The notes under the pieces were generated by a model, which was given only the letters and a program-made list of their open reading frames with translations, did no database searches and was not told the DNA's origin. Shown piece by piece: positions 26,833-35,290 of a stretch of DNA of 64,000 bases (within the stretch, counting starts at the first letter, position 1; each line of letters begins with the position of its first letter). The DNA is from an uncultured Chloroflexus sp. GTDB lineage: Bacteria; Chloroflexota; Chloroflexia; Chloroflexales; Chloroflexaceae. The stretch is from positions 62,001 to 126,000 of the forward strand of contig NZ_CALFBQ010000007.1 of the NCBI RefSeq assembly GCF_937951745.1. The letters run 5' to 3'. The position numbers were made by a program, and so were the translations under genes.

Positions 26833-27591
26833 TCATTGGGCAATCAAGCCGCCATCTACCACCATAACGTGACCGGTGACATACGAAGCCGCGTCTGAGC
26901 AGAGCCACACCGCCGCTGCTGCAACTTCTGCGGGTTGGCTAATCCGTCCAAGCGGGATCGTAGCCAGCATACCGGTCTCGGCTCCCGGCTGCGCTAATAG
27001 GCGGTTCAGCATTGGCGTATAGGTAGCGCCGGGGCAAATCGCATTCACGCGAATACCGGCCTTTGCATATTCGAGGGCCGCAGCTTTCGTTAATTGGATG
27101 ACCCCGCCTTTCGATGCACAATACGCAGGCAGCCCCATCGTACCAACCAACCCGACCACTGATGCCGTATTCACAATCGCACCGCCGCCTTGGTGCAGCA
27201 TTTGTAAGATTTCGTACTTCATGCAAAGCCATGTGCCTTTAAGATTGACATTGATGGTGCGATCCCAGTCTTCCTCGGTGTACGAGGCCGTAGGCGCGAG
27301 CGCACCTTCAATAGCGGCGTTGTTGTGGGCAATATCGAGCCGGCCATAGTGAGCGACCGTGTGACGAATGAGTGCTTCTACCTCAGTTGACCGAGAAACA
27401 TCGGTGGCAATAAAGAGTGCATCACCGCCGATCTCCTTGATCATACGAACGGTTTCTTCTCCACCTTCGACGGATACATCGGCAACAACGACCTTTGCTC
27501 CTTGCTGTGCGAAGGCTAACGCGCTCGCTCGCCCGATACCAGAAGCAGCACCGGTCACAAGAGCTACCTTGCCTGCAAATGATGGGTGCAT
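26833..27591 (-). CDS. Short-chain dehydrogenase/reductase (252 aa)
   Basis: Classical SDR. Cofactor motif TGAASGIGRA, Asp in VVVADVS at the end of strand 2 (suggesting NAD preference), NNAA, the Ser of TASVVG and the catalytic YCASK, then CPGATYTPM. The C-terminal VTGHVMVVDGGL is typical. Substrate cannot be assigned. Start at 27591 with GGAGTATCCACA upstream; the frame opens ten codons earlier. Confidence 0.9.
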   Translation of the reverse strand: MHPSFAGKVALVTGAASGIGRASALAFAQQGAKVVVADVSVEGGEETVRMIKEIGGDALFIATDVSRSTEVEALIRHTVAHYGRLDIAHNNAAIEGALAPTASYTEEDWDRTINVNLKGTWLCMKYEILQMLHQGGGAIVNTASVVGLVGTMGLPAYCASKGGVIQLTKAAALEYAKAGIRVNAICPGATYTPMLNRLLAQPGAETGMLATIPLGRISQPAEVAAAAVWLCSDAASYVTGHVMVVDGGLIAQ

Positions 27592-27717
27592 TGTGGATAC
27601 TCCTCTGCTCAACGGTTCCAAGGTTGGACTATGAAACCACGTACTATAACTGGAGAAAATAACTGCTGACAGTCTCGGCGTGTCTCTCGTTGGGCGCTAA
27701 CCTACCCTCAGCCAGCG

Positions 27718-28593
27718 TCATCGTTCTAACGGTTTTTCAGGATCGTTCCCCCATTCATTCCACGAGCCATCGTAGATCGCGACGCGGCGACCGCTAACGA
27801 TCTCGAAAGCGATGGCAACAGGAGTAGCCGAAACGCCGCCGTTACAGTAGGCGACCACCTCTCGATCAGCGACAGCAGCGGGATCAATTCCGGCGGTGAG
27901 AAAGCGTTCGCGGAGCTGATCGGGTGAGAGGTAGGTTTGGTGTGGCCCACTAACCAGACTCTGGTAGAAGACGTTGTGCGCGCCGGGGATATGGCCGCCG
28001 CGGGTAGCGCGTGATTCCAAGCCGCGATACTCCTGTTCGTTACGGGCGTCGATCAAGAGCAGATCGCTGCCCAGCGCCTGCAATACTTGATCGGCGGTCT
28101 TGCGCAGATGCGGTTGCGGACGCGGAGTGAAGGTTGCCGGCGGGTAGTTGGGTACGTCAGTAGTGAGCGGGCGGCCTTCGGCAAGCCACTTAACCAAGCC
28201 GCCGTTCAAAATCCGCACCTGCTCGAAACCGTAGTAGCGCAGCACCCACATCAGGCGACCGGCGAACATCGAATACCAGTCATCGTAGGCGACCACCACC
28301 GTATCATCGCCAATCCCCCGTTGACCAAGCTCGTGGGCGATTTTGGCGGGCGGCGCAACCTGCACCAACACCGGATCGTCGAGATCAACAATGTCGCGCG
28401 TCCAGTCAATATAGACTGCACCGGGAATGTGACCAGCGGTGTAGTCTTCGTGACGGGGGAAGTAATGGGGTTTGGGAGCAGTCGGCGGCAAGACGACGCC
28501 GCGCATATCGACAATGCGCAGGCTGGGATGGCCGAGGTGAGCGGCCAGCCAATCGGTTTCAACTAGCGGGCCGGATGGCAGGTCGAGCGTCAT
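27718..28593 (-). CDS. Sulfurtransferase with two rhodanese domains (291 aa)
   Basis: Thiosulfate or 3-mercaptopyruvate sulfurtransferase. N-terminal inactive rhodanese domain (SLRIVDMRG, HIPGAVYIDWTRDI, VVAYDDWYSMFAGRLMWVLRYYG) and C-terminal active domain (LLIDARNEQEYRG, GHIPGAHNVFY) with the persulfide cysteine in VAYCNGGVSATPVA. The CNGGVSA loop matches neither the classic CRKGVT (rhodanese) nor CGSGVTA (mercaptopyruvate) exactly, but is closest to the latter. Start at 28593, preceded by AGGAGG. Confidence 0.92.
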   Translation of the reverse strand: MTLDLPSGPLVETDWLAAHLGHPSLRIVDMRGVVLPPTAPKPHYFPRHEDYTAGHIPGAVYIDWTRDIVDLDDPVLVQVAPPAKIAHELGQRGIGDDTVVVAYDDWYSMFAGRLMWVLRYYGFEQVRILNGGLVKWLAEGRPLTTDVPNYPPATFTPRPQPHLRKTADQVLQALGSDLLLIDARNEQEYRGLESRATRGGHIPGAHNVFYQSLVSGPHQTYLSPDQLRERFLTAGIDPAAVADREVVAYCNGGVSATPVAIAFEIVSGRRVAIYDGSWNEWGNDPEKPLER

Positions 28594-28649
28594 AGCAATC
28601 CTCCTATGGGGATGAAGGTGCAAAGCGGGCGAAGGTGCGGAGGGATTTT

Positions 28650-28755
28650 AACGCAAAGATGTAGAGTATGTAAAGCTCGCAAAGGGTTGTTGGATGAGTA
28701 CCCTCCACCAAAGACGGTCATCCAAAACCCTTTGCGCACTCTGCGTCTTTGCGTT
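28650..28755. repeat. Long inverted-repeat element
   Basis: Outer arms AACGCAAAGA (28650-28659) and TCTTTGCGTT (28746-28755). Inner arms GCAAAGGGTT-gt-TGGATGA (28679-28697) and TCATCCA-a-AACCCTTTGC (28718-28735). The whole can fold into one hairpin between the sulfurtransferase and pdhC genes. Related sequence recurs at 56.07-56.28 kb. Confidence 0.7.
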
Positions 28756-28762
28756 TTCCTTT

Positions 28763-30082
28763 TCAGACGATGATCGTCATCGGCGCTTCCAGCAACTTGC
28801 GCAGCTCTTGCAGATATTGCGCAGCCACGGCGCCATCGACGATGCGATGATCGGCGCTGAGGGTCAGATTCATCACCTGCCCGATCACGATCTGATCATC
28901 GCGCACCACCGGCACTTTACGCACTGCGCCGACGGCCAGCGAAGCGGCCTGCGGCACTGAGATGATCGAGCCAAACTCGACAATGCCGAACATGCCGAGA
29001 TTGGTGACTTGGAAGGTCGCGCCTTCAAGTTCGTTCTGCTTGATTTTGCCTTCGCGAGCGCGCAAAGCCATATCGCGGATTTCGGCGCTGATCACGCTAA
29101 TGCTCTTCTTGTCGGCGTCGCGCACGACCGGCGCCATCAATCCATCATCGAGGGCGACGGCCACGCCGATATTGATCTGGCTATGGCGCACAATCCCCGG
29201 CTGGCCGTCAGCAGTCTGGCTAAAGCTGGTATTAACGGCGGGCACTTTGGCGAGCGCCTTGGCCGCCGCTTTCACCACCAGATCGTTGACCGAGACACGG
29301 GTGCCGCTGGCGGCGATCTGGTCGCGTAGCGCCATTAGCGCATCGACATGAACCTCGATCGTGAGGTAGATATGAGGCACGCCGGGTTTGCTCTCGTTCA
29401 TCGCGCGCGCGATCGCCTTGCGCATCCGGCTTAGTGGCTCAGCGCCAGCCAGCGTAGGAGCGGGGGCGAGGGCCGGCGTGCGAGTTGGGGCGGGGGCGGG
29501 CGCAGGGGCTGGTGCAGCAACTGGGGCAGGGGTTGGCGTAGCGACTGGCGTGGGGGCCGGTGCAGCCGTACCACGGCGAGCGGCGAATTCCTCGACGTTC
29601 TCCTTGATAATCCGGCCACCGGGGCCAGTACCGACCACTTGCCGCAGATCGATCCCTAGTTCTTCTGCCAAACGACGGGCAACCGGTGATGCTTTGATGC
29701 GACCGTTCTCATCAGCGGTAGCAACGGTGACGGGCGTAGGCGGCACAGCCACTGCGGCGGGCGCTGCCGGGGCTGGGGCGGGCGTTGCCGTCGTGGGCGC
29801 TGCCGCTGCGGGTGCCGGCGCAGCCGGGGCAGCCACTACCGGCGCTGAGCTATCGCCAATAATCGCGATCGGTTGCCCGATCGGCACAGTCTGCCCTTCA
29901 GGCACCAAAATCTGCTGGAGCACACCGGCCTCGAATGCCTCCAATTCCATCGTGGCCTTATCGGTCTCGATCTCAGCGATAATATCGCCCACGGCGATCG
30001 GATCGCCGATCTTCTTCAACCAACGGCCCACCGTACCTTCCGACATAGTGTCGGAGAGACGAGGCATGGTTACTTCACCCAT
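28763..30082 (-). CDS. pdhC: Pyruvate dehydrogenase E2, dihydrolipoamide acetyltransferase (439 aa)
   Basis: Core of the 2-oxoacid dehydrogenase complex, transferring acetyl from E1 to CoA. Lipoyl domain 1-80 with the lipoylated Lys in EIETDKATMELEAFEAG. An Ala/Pro-rich linker follows, then a peripheral-subunit-binding domain (KASPVARRLAEELGIDLRQV, GGRIIKENVEEF), a second Pro/Ala linker, and the catalytic domain (210-439) with SVNDLVVKAAAKAL and the active-site DHRIVDGAVAAQYL. Start at 30082 with GGGAGG just upstream; ATG 30094 is in frame. E3 is not in the window. The two linkers explain the heavy compositional bias at 29.4-29.8 kb. Confidence 0.93.
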   Translation of the reverse strand: MGEVTMPRLSDTMSEGTVGRWLKKIGDPIAVGDIIAEIETDKATMELEAFEAGVLQQILVPEGQTVPIGQPIAIIGDSSAPVVAAPAAPAPAAAAPTTATPAPAPAAPAAVAVPPTPVTVATADENGRIKASPVARRLAEELGIDLRQVVGTGPGGRIIKENVEEFAARRGTAAPAPTPVATPTPAPVAAPAPAPAPAPTRTPALAPAPTLAGAEPLSRMRKAIARAMNESKPGVPHIYLTIEVHVDALMALRDQIAASGTRVSVNDLVVKAAAKALAKVPAVNTSFSQTADGQPGIVRHSQINIGVAVALDDGLMAPVVRDADKKSISVISAEIRDMALRAREGKIKQNELEGATFQVTNLGMFGIVEFGSIISVPQAASLAVGAVRKVPVVRDDQIVIGQVMNLTLSADHRIVDGAVAAQYLQELRKLLEAPMTIIV

Positions 30083-30139
30083 GGAGCCTCCCATGATTGA
30101 TACTATGCATATGCATCTTTATAGATGGGGGGGTGTAAT

Positions 30140-30180
30140 CCCTCACCCTAGCCCCTCTCCCTGCAGGCGGGGAGAAGGTG
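30140..30180. repeat. Short C-rich/G-rich inverted repeat between pdhB and pdhC
   Basis: CCCCTCTCCC ... GGCGGGGAGAAGG forms a short hairpin preceded by CCTCACCCTAG. It resembles a dispersed repeat common in intergenic regions of this and other bacterial groups. Only one clear copy is present here, so the family assignment is from memory. Confidence 0.45.
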
Positions 30181-30206
30181 TTTCGTTTCGCCTCACATCG
30201 CTGCGT

Positions 30207-31202
30207 TCAGCGCATACGCTTCGTGCCGCGCATAACCTGCCGGATGGCATAGATTAGGCTATTGGCATTCGGCTTCGAGGCCGCCGACAGGTCTTTGGCG
30301 TAGGGAAGTGGCACCTCGAGGCCGGCGACCCGATAGACCGGCGCATCGAGATAATCAAATGCCTCTTCCTGAATGGTCGCTGCAATCTCGGCGGTCACGC
30401 CATACGAATACCAATCCTCGGCGATCACTACGGCGCGATTGGTCTTCTTGACCGACTCGATAATCGTTGGGCGGTCGAGCGGGCGCAGCGAGCGCAAATC
30501 CACCACCTCAACGCTTATCCCCTCTTGCTCCATACGCTGGGCGACTTGCAAAGCGATAGCGGTCATGCGCGAATACGACACAACCGTCACATCGGTACCC
30601 TGCCGCTTCACCTCGGCGACGCCGATTGGCACCACGAAATCATCGTCTTCCGGCACCTCGCCTTTAGTGTCGTAGAGGGCCAGCGACTCGATAAAGATCA
30701 CCGGATCGTCATCACGGATCGCGGTGCGGAGTAAGCCCTTGGCATCGTAGGGGGTTGCTGGGGCGACGACCTTGAGACCGGGGCAGTAGGCGAACCAATT
30801 CTCGAACGACTGCGAGTGGGTGGCTGCCAGTTGGCCAGTGCCGCCCGAGGGCGTGCGGATCACCAGCGGCACGCTCACCTGCCCGCCGAACATATAGTGG
30901 ATTTTCGAGGCATGGTTGACGATCTGGTCAATCGCAACCAGAATAAAATTGATGGTCATAATCTCGACCACCGGGCGCAGACCCAGCATCGCTGCGCCGA
31001 TGGCGACGCCAACGAATCCCTCCTCGGCGATTGGGGTGTCAACCACTCGCTTAGGGCCAAATTCGGCCAACAGGCCCTCGGTCACACGGTACGAACCTTG
31101 AAAAACCCCGATCTCCTCGCCCATCAAGAGCACATTCGGATCGCGGGCTAACTCCTCGCCAAGCGTATCGTTTAACGCCTGACGGTACGTAATCACAGGC
31201 AT
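30207..31202 (-). CDS. pdhB: Pyruvate dehydrogenase E1 beta subunit (331 aa)
   Basis: Transketolase-like pyrimidine-binding and C-terminal domains. ITYRQALNDTLGEELARDP, LMGEEIGVFQGSYRVTEGL, DTPIAEEGFVGVAIGAAM and GGTGQLAATHSQSFENWF identify the beta chain; VVDLRSLRPLDRPTIIESV is the C-terminal domain. Start at 31202 after AGAGG; an upstream ATG at 31229 is possible. Works with the alpha chain 63 bp upstream and E2 124 bp downstream. Confidence 0.95.
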   Translation of the reverse strand: MPVITYRQALNDTLGEELARDPNVLLMGEEIGVFQGSYRVTEGLLAEFGPKRVVDTPIAEEGFVGVAIGAAMLGLRPVVEIMTINFILVAIDQIVNHASKIHYMFGGQVSVPLVIRTPSGGTGQLAATHSQSFENWFAYCPGLKVVAPATPYDAKGLLRTAIRDDDPVIFIESLALYDTKGEVPEDDDFVVPIGVAEVKRQGTDVTVVSYSRMTAIALQVAQRMEQEGISVEVVDLRSLRPLDRPTIIESVKKTNRAVVIAEDWYSYGVTAEIAATIQEEAFDYLDAPVYRVAGLEVPLPYAKDLSAASKPNANSLIYAIRQVMRGTKRMR

Positions 31203-31265
31203 AGAGCAACCTCTTACTTGTTTAGACACGCCGGATCATCGTTATAGCTGTGCTCCACCCAACCG

Positions 31266-32333
31266 CTAAAACTCGCCGCGATTAATCTTCACAGCGCGGA
31301 TTGCGTCTTCGGCGGTCGGTGTATTTGGCACCGGCGTCGCATACATATACTTATAGAGATCTTCAAACTTCGGATCGGGGCTATTGTTGGCGAAATCGAT
31401 CGCCTCTTGCACCTCGCGCTCAACCCGATCGGCCACGCTCTTCAGCCATGTATCGTCAACAACGCCATGATCGAGCAGGAGCGCGGCAAACTTACGGATC
31501 GGATCGTACAGTTCGCGTCCGCGGCGTACCATTTCAGGGTCGCGGTAACGATCAGCGTCAATCACCGAGTGGCCGCGAAAGCGGAAGCTAACCGCATCAA
31601 TAATTGCTGGCTCGCCTTCGGCTTCGGCGCGGGCGCGCAAGCGACGCACCACATCGCGCACCGCCAGCACATCGGTGCCATCGACCCGTTCGCCGTAGAC
31701 GCGGAACGAAGCGCCCTTCTTCCATAGATCCGGCTCGGATGAACCGGACTCCACCGAGGTGCCCATACCGTAACCATTATTGACGATAAAGAAGAGCACT
31801 GGGCACTTCCAGATCTTAGCTAGATTCAACGACTCGTAGAACGCGCCAATGTTCGTGGTACCATCACCCATTTGGGCGATGACCACACCCGGCTTGCCCT
31901 GATAGCGCAGCGCATACGCGGCGCCAACGGCGAGCGGCACTTGCCCGCCGACGATCGCATAGCCACCCATAAAGTTGGTTTTACGGTCGAACAGGTGCAT
32001 CGAACCGCCGCGCCCGCCGGAAACGCCGGTCTCTTTGCCGAACAGTTCGGCCATCACCGGGCCGGGTGGCACGCCACGGGCAATAATGTAACCGTGCTCG
32101 CGATAATTGGTGAAGATGTAGTCGTCGGGAGTAAGGGCGGCCATGAGGCCGACGATAGTGGCCTCTTCGCCGAGATTGAGGTGGCAGTATCCGCCAATTT
32201 TCGCTTTCACGTACATTTCGCTGGCGCGCTCTTCAAATCGCCGCAACAGGAGCATCTGATAGTAGTAATGCTTCAATTCATCGGCGGTAGCGCGCTCAAG
32301 GAGGGGCTGAGCCGATTCGGCTACTTCGGCCAT
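31266..32333 (-). CDS. pdhA: Pyruvate dehydrogenase E1 alpha subunit (355 aa)
   Basis: Thiamine-diphosphate-binding chain. MLLLRRFEERASEMYVKAKIGG, HLNLGEEATIVGL, NYREHGYIIARGV, and the ThDP motif GDGTTNIGAFYESLNLAKIWKCPVLFFIVNN (residues about 160-195) are seen. RFRGHSVIDADRYRDPEM is the phosphorylation-loop region of the eukaryotic family. Order alpha-beta-E2 fits a pyruvate or acetoin dehydrogenase. Pyruvate is preferred because no acetoin genes are nearby. First gene of the operon; ATG 32333 with GAGGAG upstream. Confidence 0.94.
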   Translation of the reverse strand: MAEVAESAQPLLERATADELKHYYYQMLLLRRFEERASEMYVKAKIGGYCHLNLGEEATIVGLMAALTPDDYIFTNYREHGYIIARGVPPGPVMAELFGKETGVSGGRGGSMHLFDRKTNFMGGYAIVGGQVPLAVGAAYALRYQGKPGVVIAQMGDGTTNIGAFYESLNLAKIWKCPVLFFIVNNGYGMGTSVESGSSEPDLWKKGASFRVYGERVDGTDVLAVRDVVRRLRARAEAEGEPAIIDAVSFRFRGHSVIDADRYRDPEMVRRGRELYDPIRKFAALLLDHGVVDDTWLKSVADRVEREVQEAIDFANNSPDPKFEDLYKYMYATPVPNTPTAEDAIRAVKINRGEF

Positions 32334-32617
32334 AGTAAAGACTCCTCTCGTATGCTGGGCGCTTCGCTTCGGCACAGGTTAGTATTGCCATATGCCGCGG
32401 CGACGCGCCATCTGGTATGTTCGCCACGCCCCCGTGGGCGTGTAACGCGCTTGAAATGAACCAGACGCGCACCTAGTCTGGCGGGACGCAATTGTTTGAT
32501 GAACGTCAGGTCAACAGTCTACTGCGTGATGGCACAGCAGCAGCTTGGTGACCGATCAATCGGTTGCGAGTATGACGTGAGCGCAAACGGCAACCGCTGC
32601 CCCACGCCACATCACGG

Positions 32618-33085
32618 TTACATACCCGGCGGCACCACTTCGTGGGTGAAAGCGCTGGCGTCAGCGCCGCAGCGCGGGCAATGTTTGGGCGATTCGAGCG
32701 AGCGCACGATCTCACCGCAGACGCCGCACACCCAACGCATTGCGATCTGGCGCACAAGATCTGACCGGCTGACAATGCCAACCACTTTGCCGTTTTCGAC
32801 CACCGGCACCCGCCGGATGCGCTGGTTGGTGAGGAGGTGCTGGATCTGTTCGACTTCGGTGTCGGCGCTAACGCTGATCACGCTGCGGGTCATAATCTCT
32901 TTGACCGTGCGCCCCTCTTTGGCGATCAGATCGTGCTCGGTGACAAGGCCGACCAAGATGCCATGACCGTTAATCACCGGCAAGCCACTGATTCGGTTGC
33001 GCGCCATTAGGCGGGCGGCATCTTCGACCGAGGCGTCATCAGTGATGCAAATCACATCACGGGTCATGATCTCGCGCGCTTTCAT
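32618..33085 (-). CDS. CBS-pair protein with C-terminal rubredoxin-like domain (155 aa)
   Basis: Two CBS domains (residues 1-120: IMTRDVICITDDASVEDA, ISGLPVINGHGILVGLVTEHDLI, then IMTRSVISVSADTEVEQI, RRVPVVENGKVVGIVSRSDLV) are followed at once by a small metal site WVCGVCGEIV...KHCPRCGADASAF. The CxxC...CxxC spacing and sequence match the rubredoxin-like domain of rubrerythrins. CBS pairs usually bind adenosyl nucleotides; the metal could be Fe or Zn. The function of the fusion is unknown. Single gene. Confidence 0.9.
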   Translation of the reverse strand: MKAREIMTRDVICITDDASVEDAARLMARNRISGLPVINGHGILVGLVTEHDLIAKEGRTVKEIMTRSVISVSADTEVEQIQHLLTNQRIRRVPVVENGKVVGIVSRSDLVRQIAMRWVCGVCGEIVRSLESPKHCPRCGADASAFTHEVVPPGM

Positions 33086-33221
33086 TCCGCTACACCTTTC
33101 GTTTCGTTATGTTCTATTCGTGATGTTCTTCACGAGAGTAGTTGCACAAACAACTCTTCCTTAGTATAGCAGAGATTGCCAAGCTGGCGGTGTGGTGGGA
33201 ATGTTAGGCACAGCGGTGCGT

Positions 33222-35054
33222 TTAGCGACCGGTGCCGCGTACAAAGATGTCGGGCCATGGTTGGAAGGTGGTGGGGATCGTATCGCGCCGGTTGATTTCG
33301 CCGTTGGTATAGACGGTGCGATAGACTTCGACCCGCAACCCACCGCGCGCGGTATCGGTTTGCCGGATCACGCCAGCCGGCAGGGTGGGATCGTCAATGT
33401 AGATTGGCTGGGTCGGGGCCGGGGTGCGTTCGAGAATGCGGTAAGCATATTCTACCCGGCGGTTGCTCGGCGGGCCGTAGAGGATCATCGTTAATTGTTG
33501 GCGTTGCAGATCAACCTTGCTGGTCAAGAGCAGCCAGCCACCGGTATCGTTGACAAACCGTAGATCGTGGACGCCGGTAAAGATGGCGGCATCGAGGCCG
33601 GGCGGTTCGCCAAGCTCTTCGTACCAGCCGATGCGGAACGAGTGCTCGTGGCGTTCGGTGATCGGCAAGCCAGCGAAAAAAGCGGCGCGGAAGACAGTGG
33701 TGCTGACTTGGCAAAGGCCGCCGCCCCACTCTTTTTGGGTGCGGTTGGCGATGATAGCCAGCCCCTCGACGAATCCGCGTTCTGGGGTGACGGGGCCGAG
33801 AGTTGTATTAAACGAGAACGTTGCGCCGGGAGAGATGAGTACGCCGTCCATCTGGCGTGCGCCAGCTTGAATATTAGTAATGCGGTACTCGGCTGAGTTG
33901 CGGAACGAGCTCACCCCAACGCCAACCGGCGCGGTAATCCCCAGCGCGGCGAGGTTATCAGCAGTAACCGGTGGGGGTAATTCGCGCATGGGCAAGTTTA
34001 CGGTGCGCTCGTGGCTATAGAGCGCGCCATTAATACGGGCCAGCGCCTCTTCGACTGCGAGACCGCGTCCGGGTGTGCCGGGGGTGCGGATACGCAAGTT
34101 GCCGTTATTCCAATCAACGCGGGGCAAGCCGCCCTCTTCGCGCAGTACGGCGGCGATGGGGGTGAGTGCGGCGCGGATAGCGGCCTGATCGATCATCACT
34201 GCCATAGCCGGGCGGCCATCGATCGCGGTGAGACTGCGAAGCTTGATCCACGCGGCGATGTGCGAGACCGGCCATTCCCAGCGGCAACCGGCGGGGCACT
34301 GGCCGCCCCGGCCTTCGAGCTGGATCGGGCCATGCAGCAGTAATTGCAATTCGGCGACGGTGGGGGCGAGGTCAGCATCGCGCACTCGCGGTTCGAGTAG
34401 GCGGGTGCGGATCACCACCTCTTGCGGTTGCAGACTCTGCACGGCGGCGGTCATATCGGCGATCGTGTCATCGATCAGCGTTTGCCGACCCCACTGCTCT
34501 TCACCAACGAAGATGATCCCATCGCGCAGTTCTACGCTGGCCTCAACCGGTGTGCGGTCGATCTCGGCAGCGATGGCGCGTAACGTTTGCTGGGCAATGC
34601 GCTGATCGAAGCGCAGGCGCAGCGGCAGATCAACGCCGTATTGCCATGTGGCGGCGGCGATGCGGGTATTGGCTTGCCAATGAAGATCGTGACCGAGGGC
34701 AAAGGCAGCGTCGAGCGCCTCGTCAATCGCCAAACTGAGGCCAAGGTCTTCAGCCGCCGGTCGCCAGAGCTGACCATCGAAGCTCAGGGTGACCGGCGCG
34801 GCAAGGAAATCGGCATAGCGGCGCTGGAGAACAGCGCGGGCTTCGGCGCGGGTCAGACCGCCGATTGGCAAGCCACGCACGCTAATGTTAGGATAGATCC
34901 GTTCGGCCAGCAGCCGTTCGCCCAACAAGATCGCGCCATAGCTAAGCAGTGCAGCCAAGCCGGCTAGTGCGGTGAGCACGAGCACCCATTCCATAATGCG
35001 CCACGGCCATGAACGGCGCGCGCGGGGCACCCGGGCTGGCAGCGGACGATCCAT
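33222..35054 (-). CDS. VanW-family cell-wall-associated membrane protein (610 aa)
   Basis: Membrane-anchored extracytoplasmic protein. A basic N-terminus and one transmembrane helix (about 15-45, MEWVLVLTALAGLAALLSYG) are followed by two putative peptidoglycan-binding modules (GLTRAEARAVLQRRYADFLAAP and a second copy around 280-360) and the VanW domain (about 385-520: SSFRNSAEYRITNI, GATFSFNTTLGPVTPERGF, EWGGGLCQVSTTVFRAAFFAGL, ERHEHSFRI). Its biochemical role is unknown in all families. The open frame runs 95 codons upstream into a GC-rich non-conserved stretch; MDRPLPARV at 35054 is chosen because the membrane helix follows. Confidence 0.88.
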   Translation of the reverse strand: MDRPLPARVPRARRSWPWRIMEWVLVLTALAGLAALLSYGAILLGERLLAERIYPNISVRGLPIGGLTRAEARAVLQRRYADFLAAPVTLSFDGQLWRPAAEDLGLSLAIDEALDAAFALGHDLHWQANTRIAAATWQYGVDLPLRLRFDQRIAQQTLRAIAAEIDRTPVEASVELRDGIIFVGEEQWGRQTLIDDTIADMTAAVQSLQPQEVVIRTRLLEPRVRDADLAPTVAELQLLLHGPIQLEGRGGQCPAGCRWEWPVSHIAAWIKLRSLTAIDGRPAMAVMIDQAAIRAALTPIAAVLREEGGLPRVDWNNGNLRIRTPGTPGRGLAVEEALARINGALYSHERTVNLPMRELPPPVTADNLAALGITAPVGVGVSSFRNSAEYRITNIQAGARQMDGVLISPGATFSFNTTLGPVTPERGFVEGLAIIANRTQKEWGGGLCQVSTTVFRAAFFAGLPITERHEHSFRIGWYEELGEPPGLDAAIFTGVHDLRFVNDTGGWLLLTSKVDLQRQQLTMILYGPPSNRRVEYAYRILERTPAPTQPIYIDDPTLPAGVIRQTDTARGGLRVEVYRTVYTNGEINRRDTIPTTFQPWPDIFVRGTGR

Positions 35055-35147
35055 GATAGTCTCGCAACAGCATTCCAATGCACAAAACAGCAATGACACC
35101 TTCAGTCTAACGCGCCGTAGTAGCCGTGTCAAGTCGCCGCGCCCGGC

Positions 35148-35232
35148 GGCGGCCCGGCGCTGCCGGGCCCGGGCAGGGAGCGTCCGTAACGGGATGGGCC
35201 GCGCCGTGCGCGACCTTGGCGGCCCGGCGCTG
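35148..35232. other. Highly structured GC-rich intergenic segment
   Basis: A perfect hairpin GGCCCGGC-gct-GCCGGGCC (35151-35169) lies in it, and the 15-mer GGCGGCCCGGCGCTG occurs twice (35148-35162 and 35218-35232). No known RNA family (SRP, RNase P, tmRNA, 6S) could be matched by eye. Confidence 0.4.
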
Positions 35233-35290
35233 AGCTGCGGCCACAGGCGCAACAACGTTGTACCCATACCGGGGAGGCGATGCGTTGGCG

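Noticed and set aside
35120-35290. RNase P, SRP or tmRNA gene
   Set aside because: None of the conserved core motifs of these RNAs could be found on either strand.
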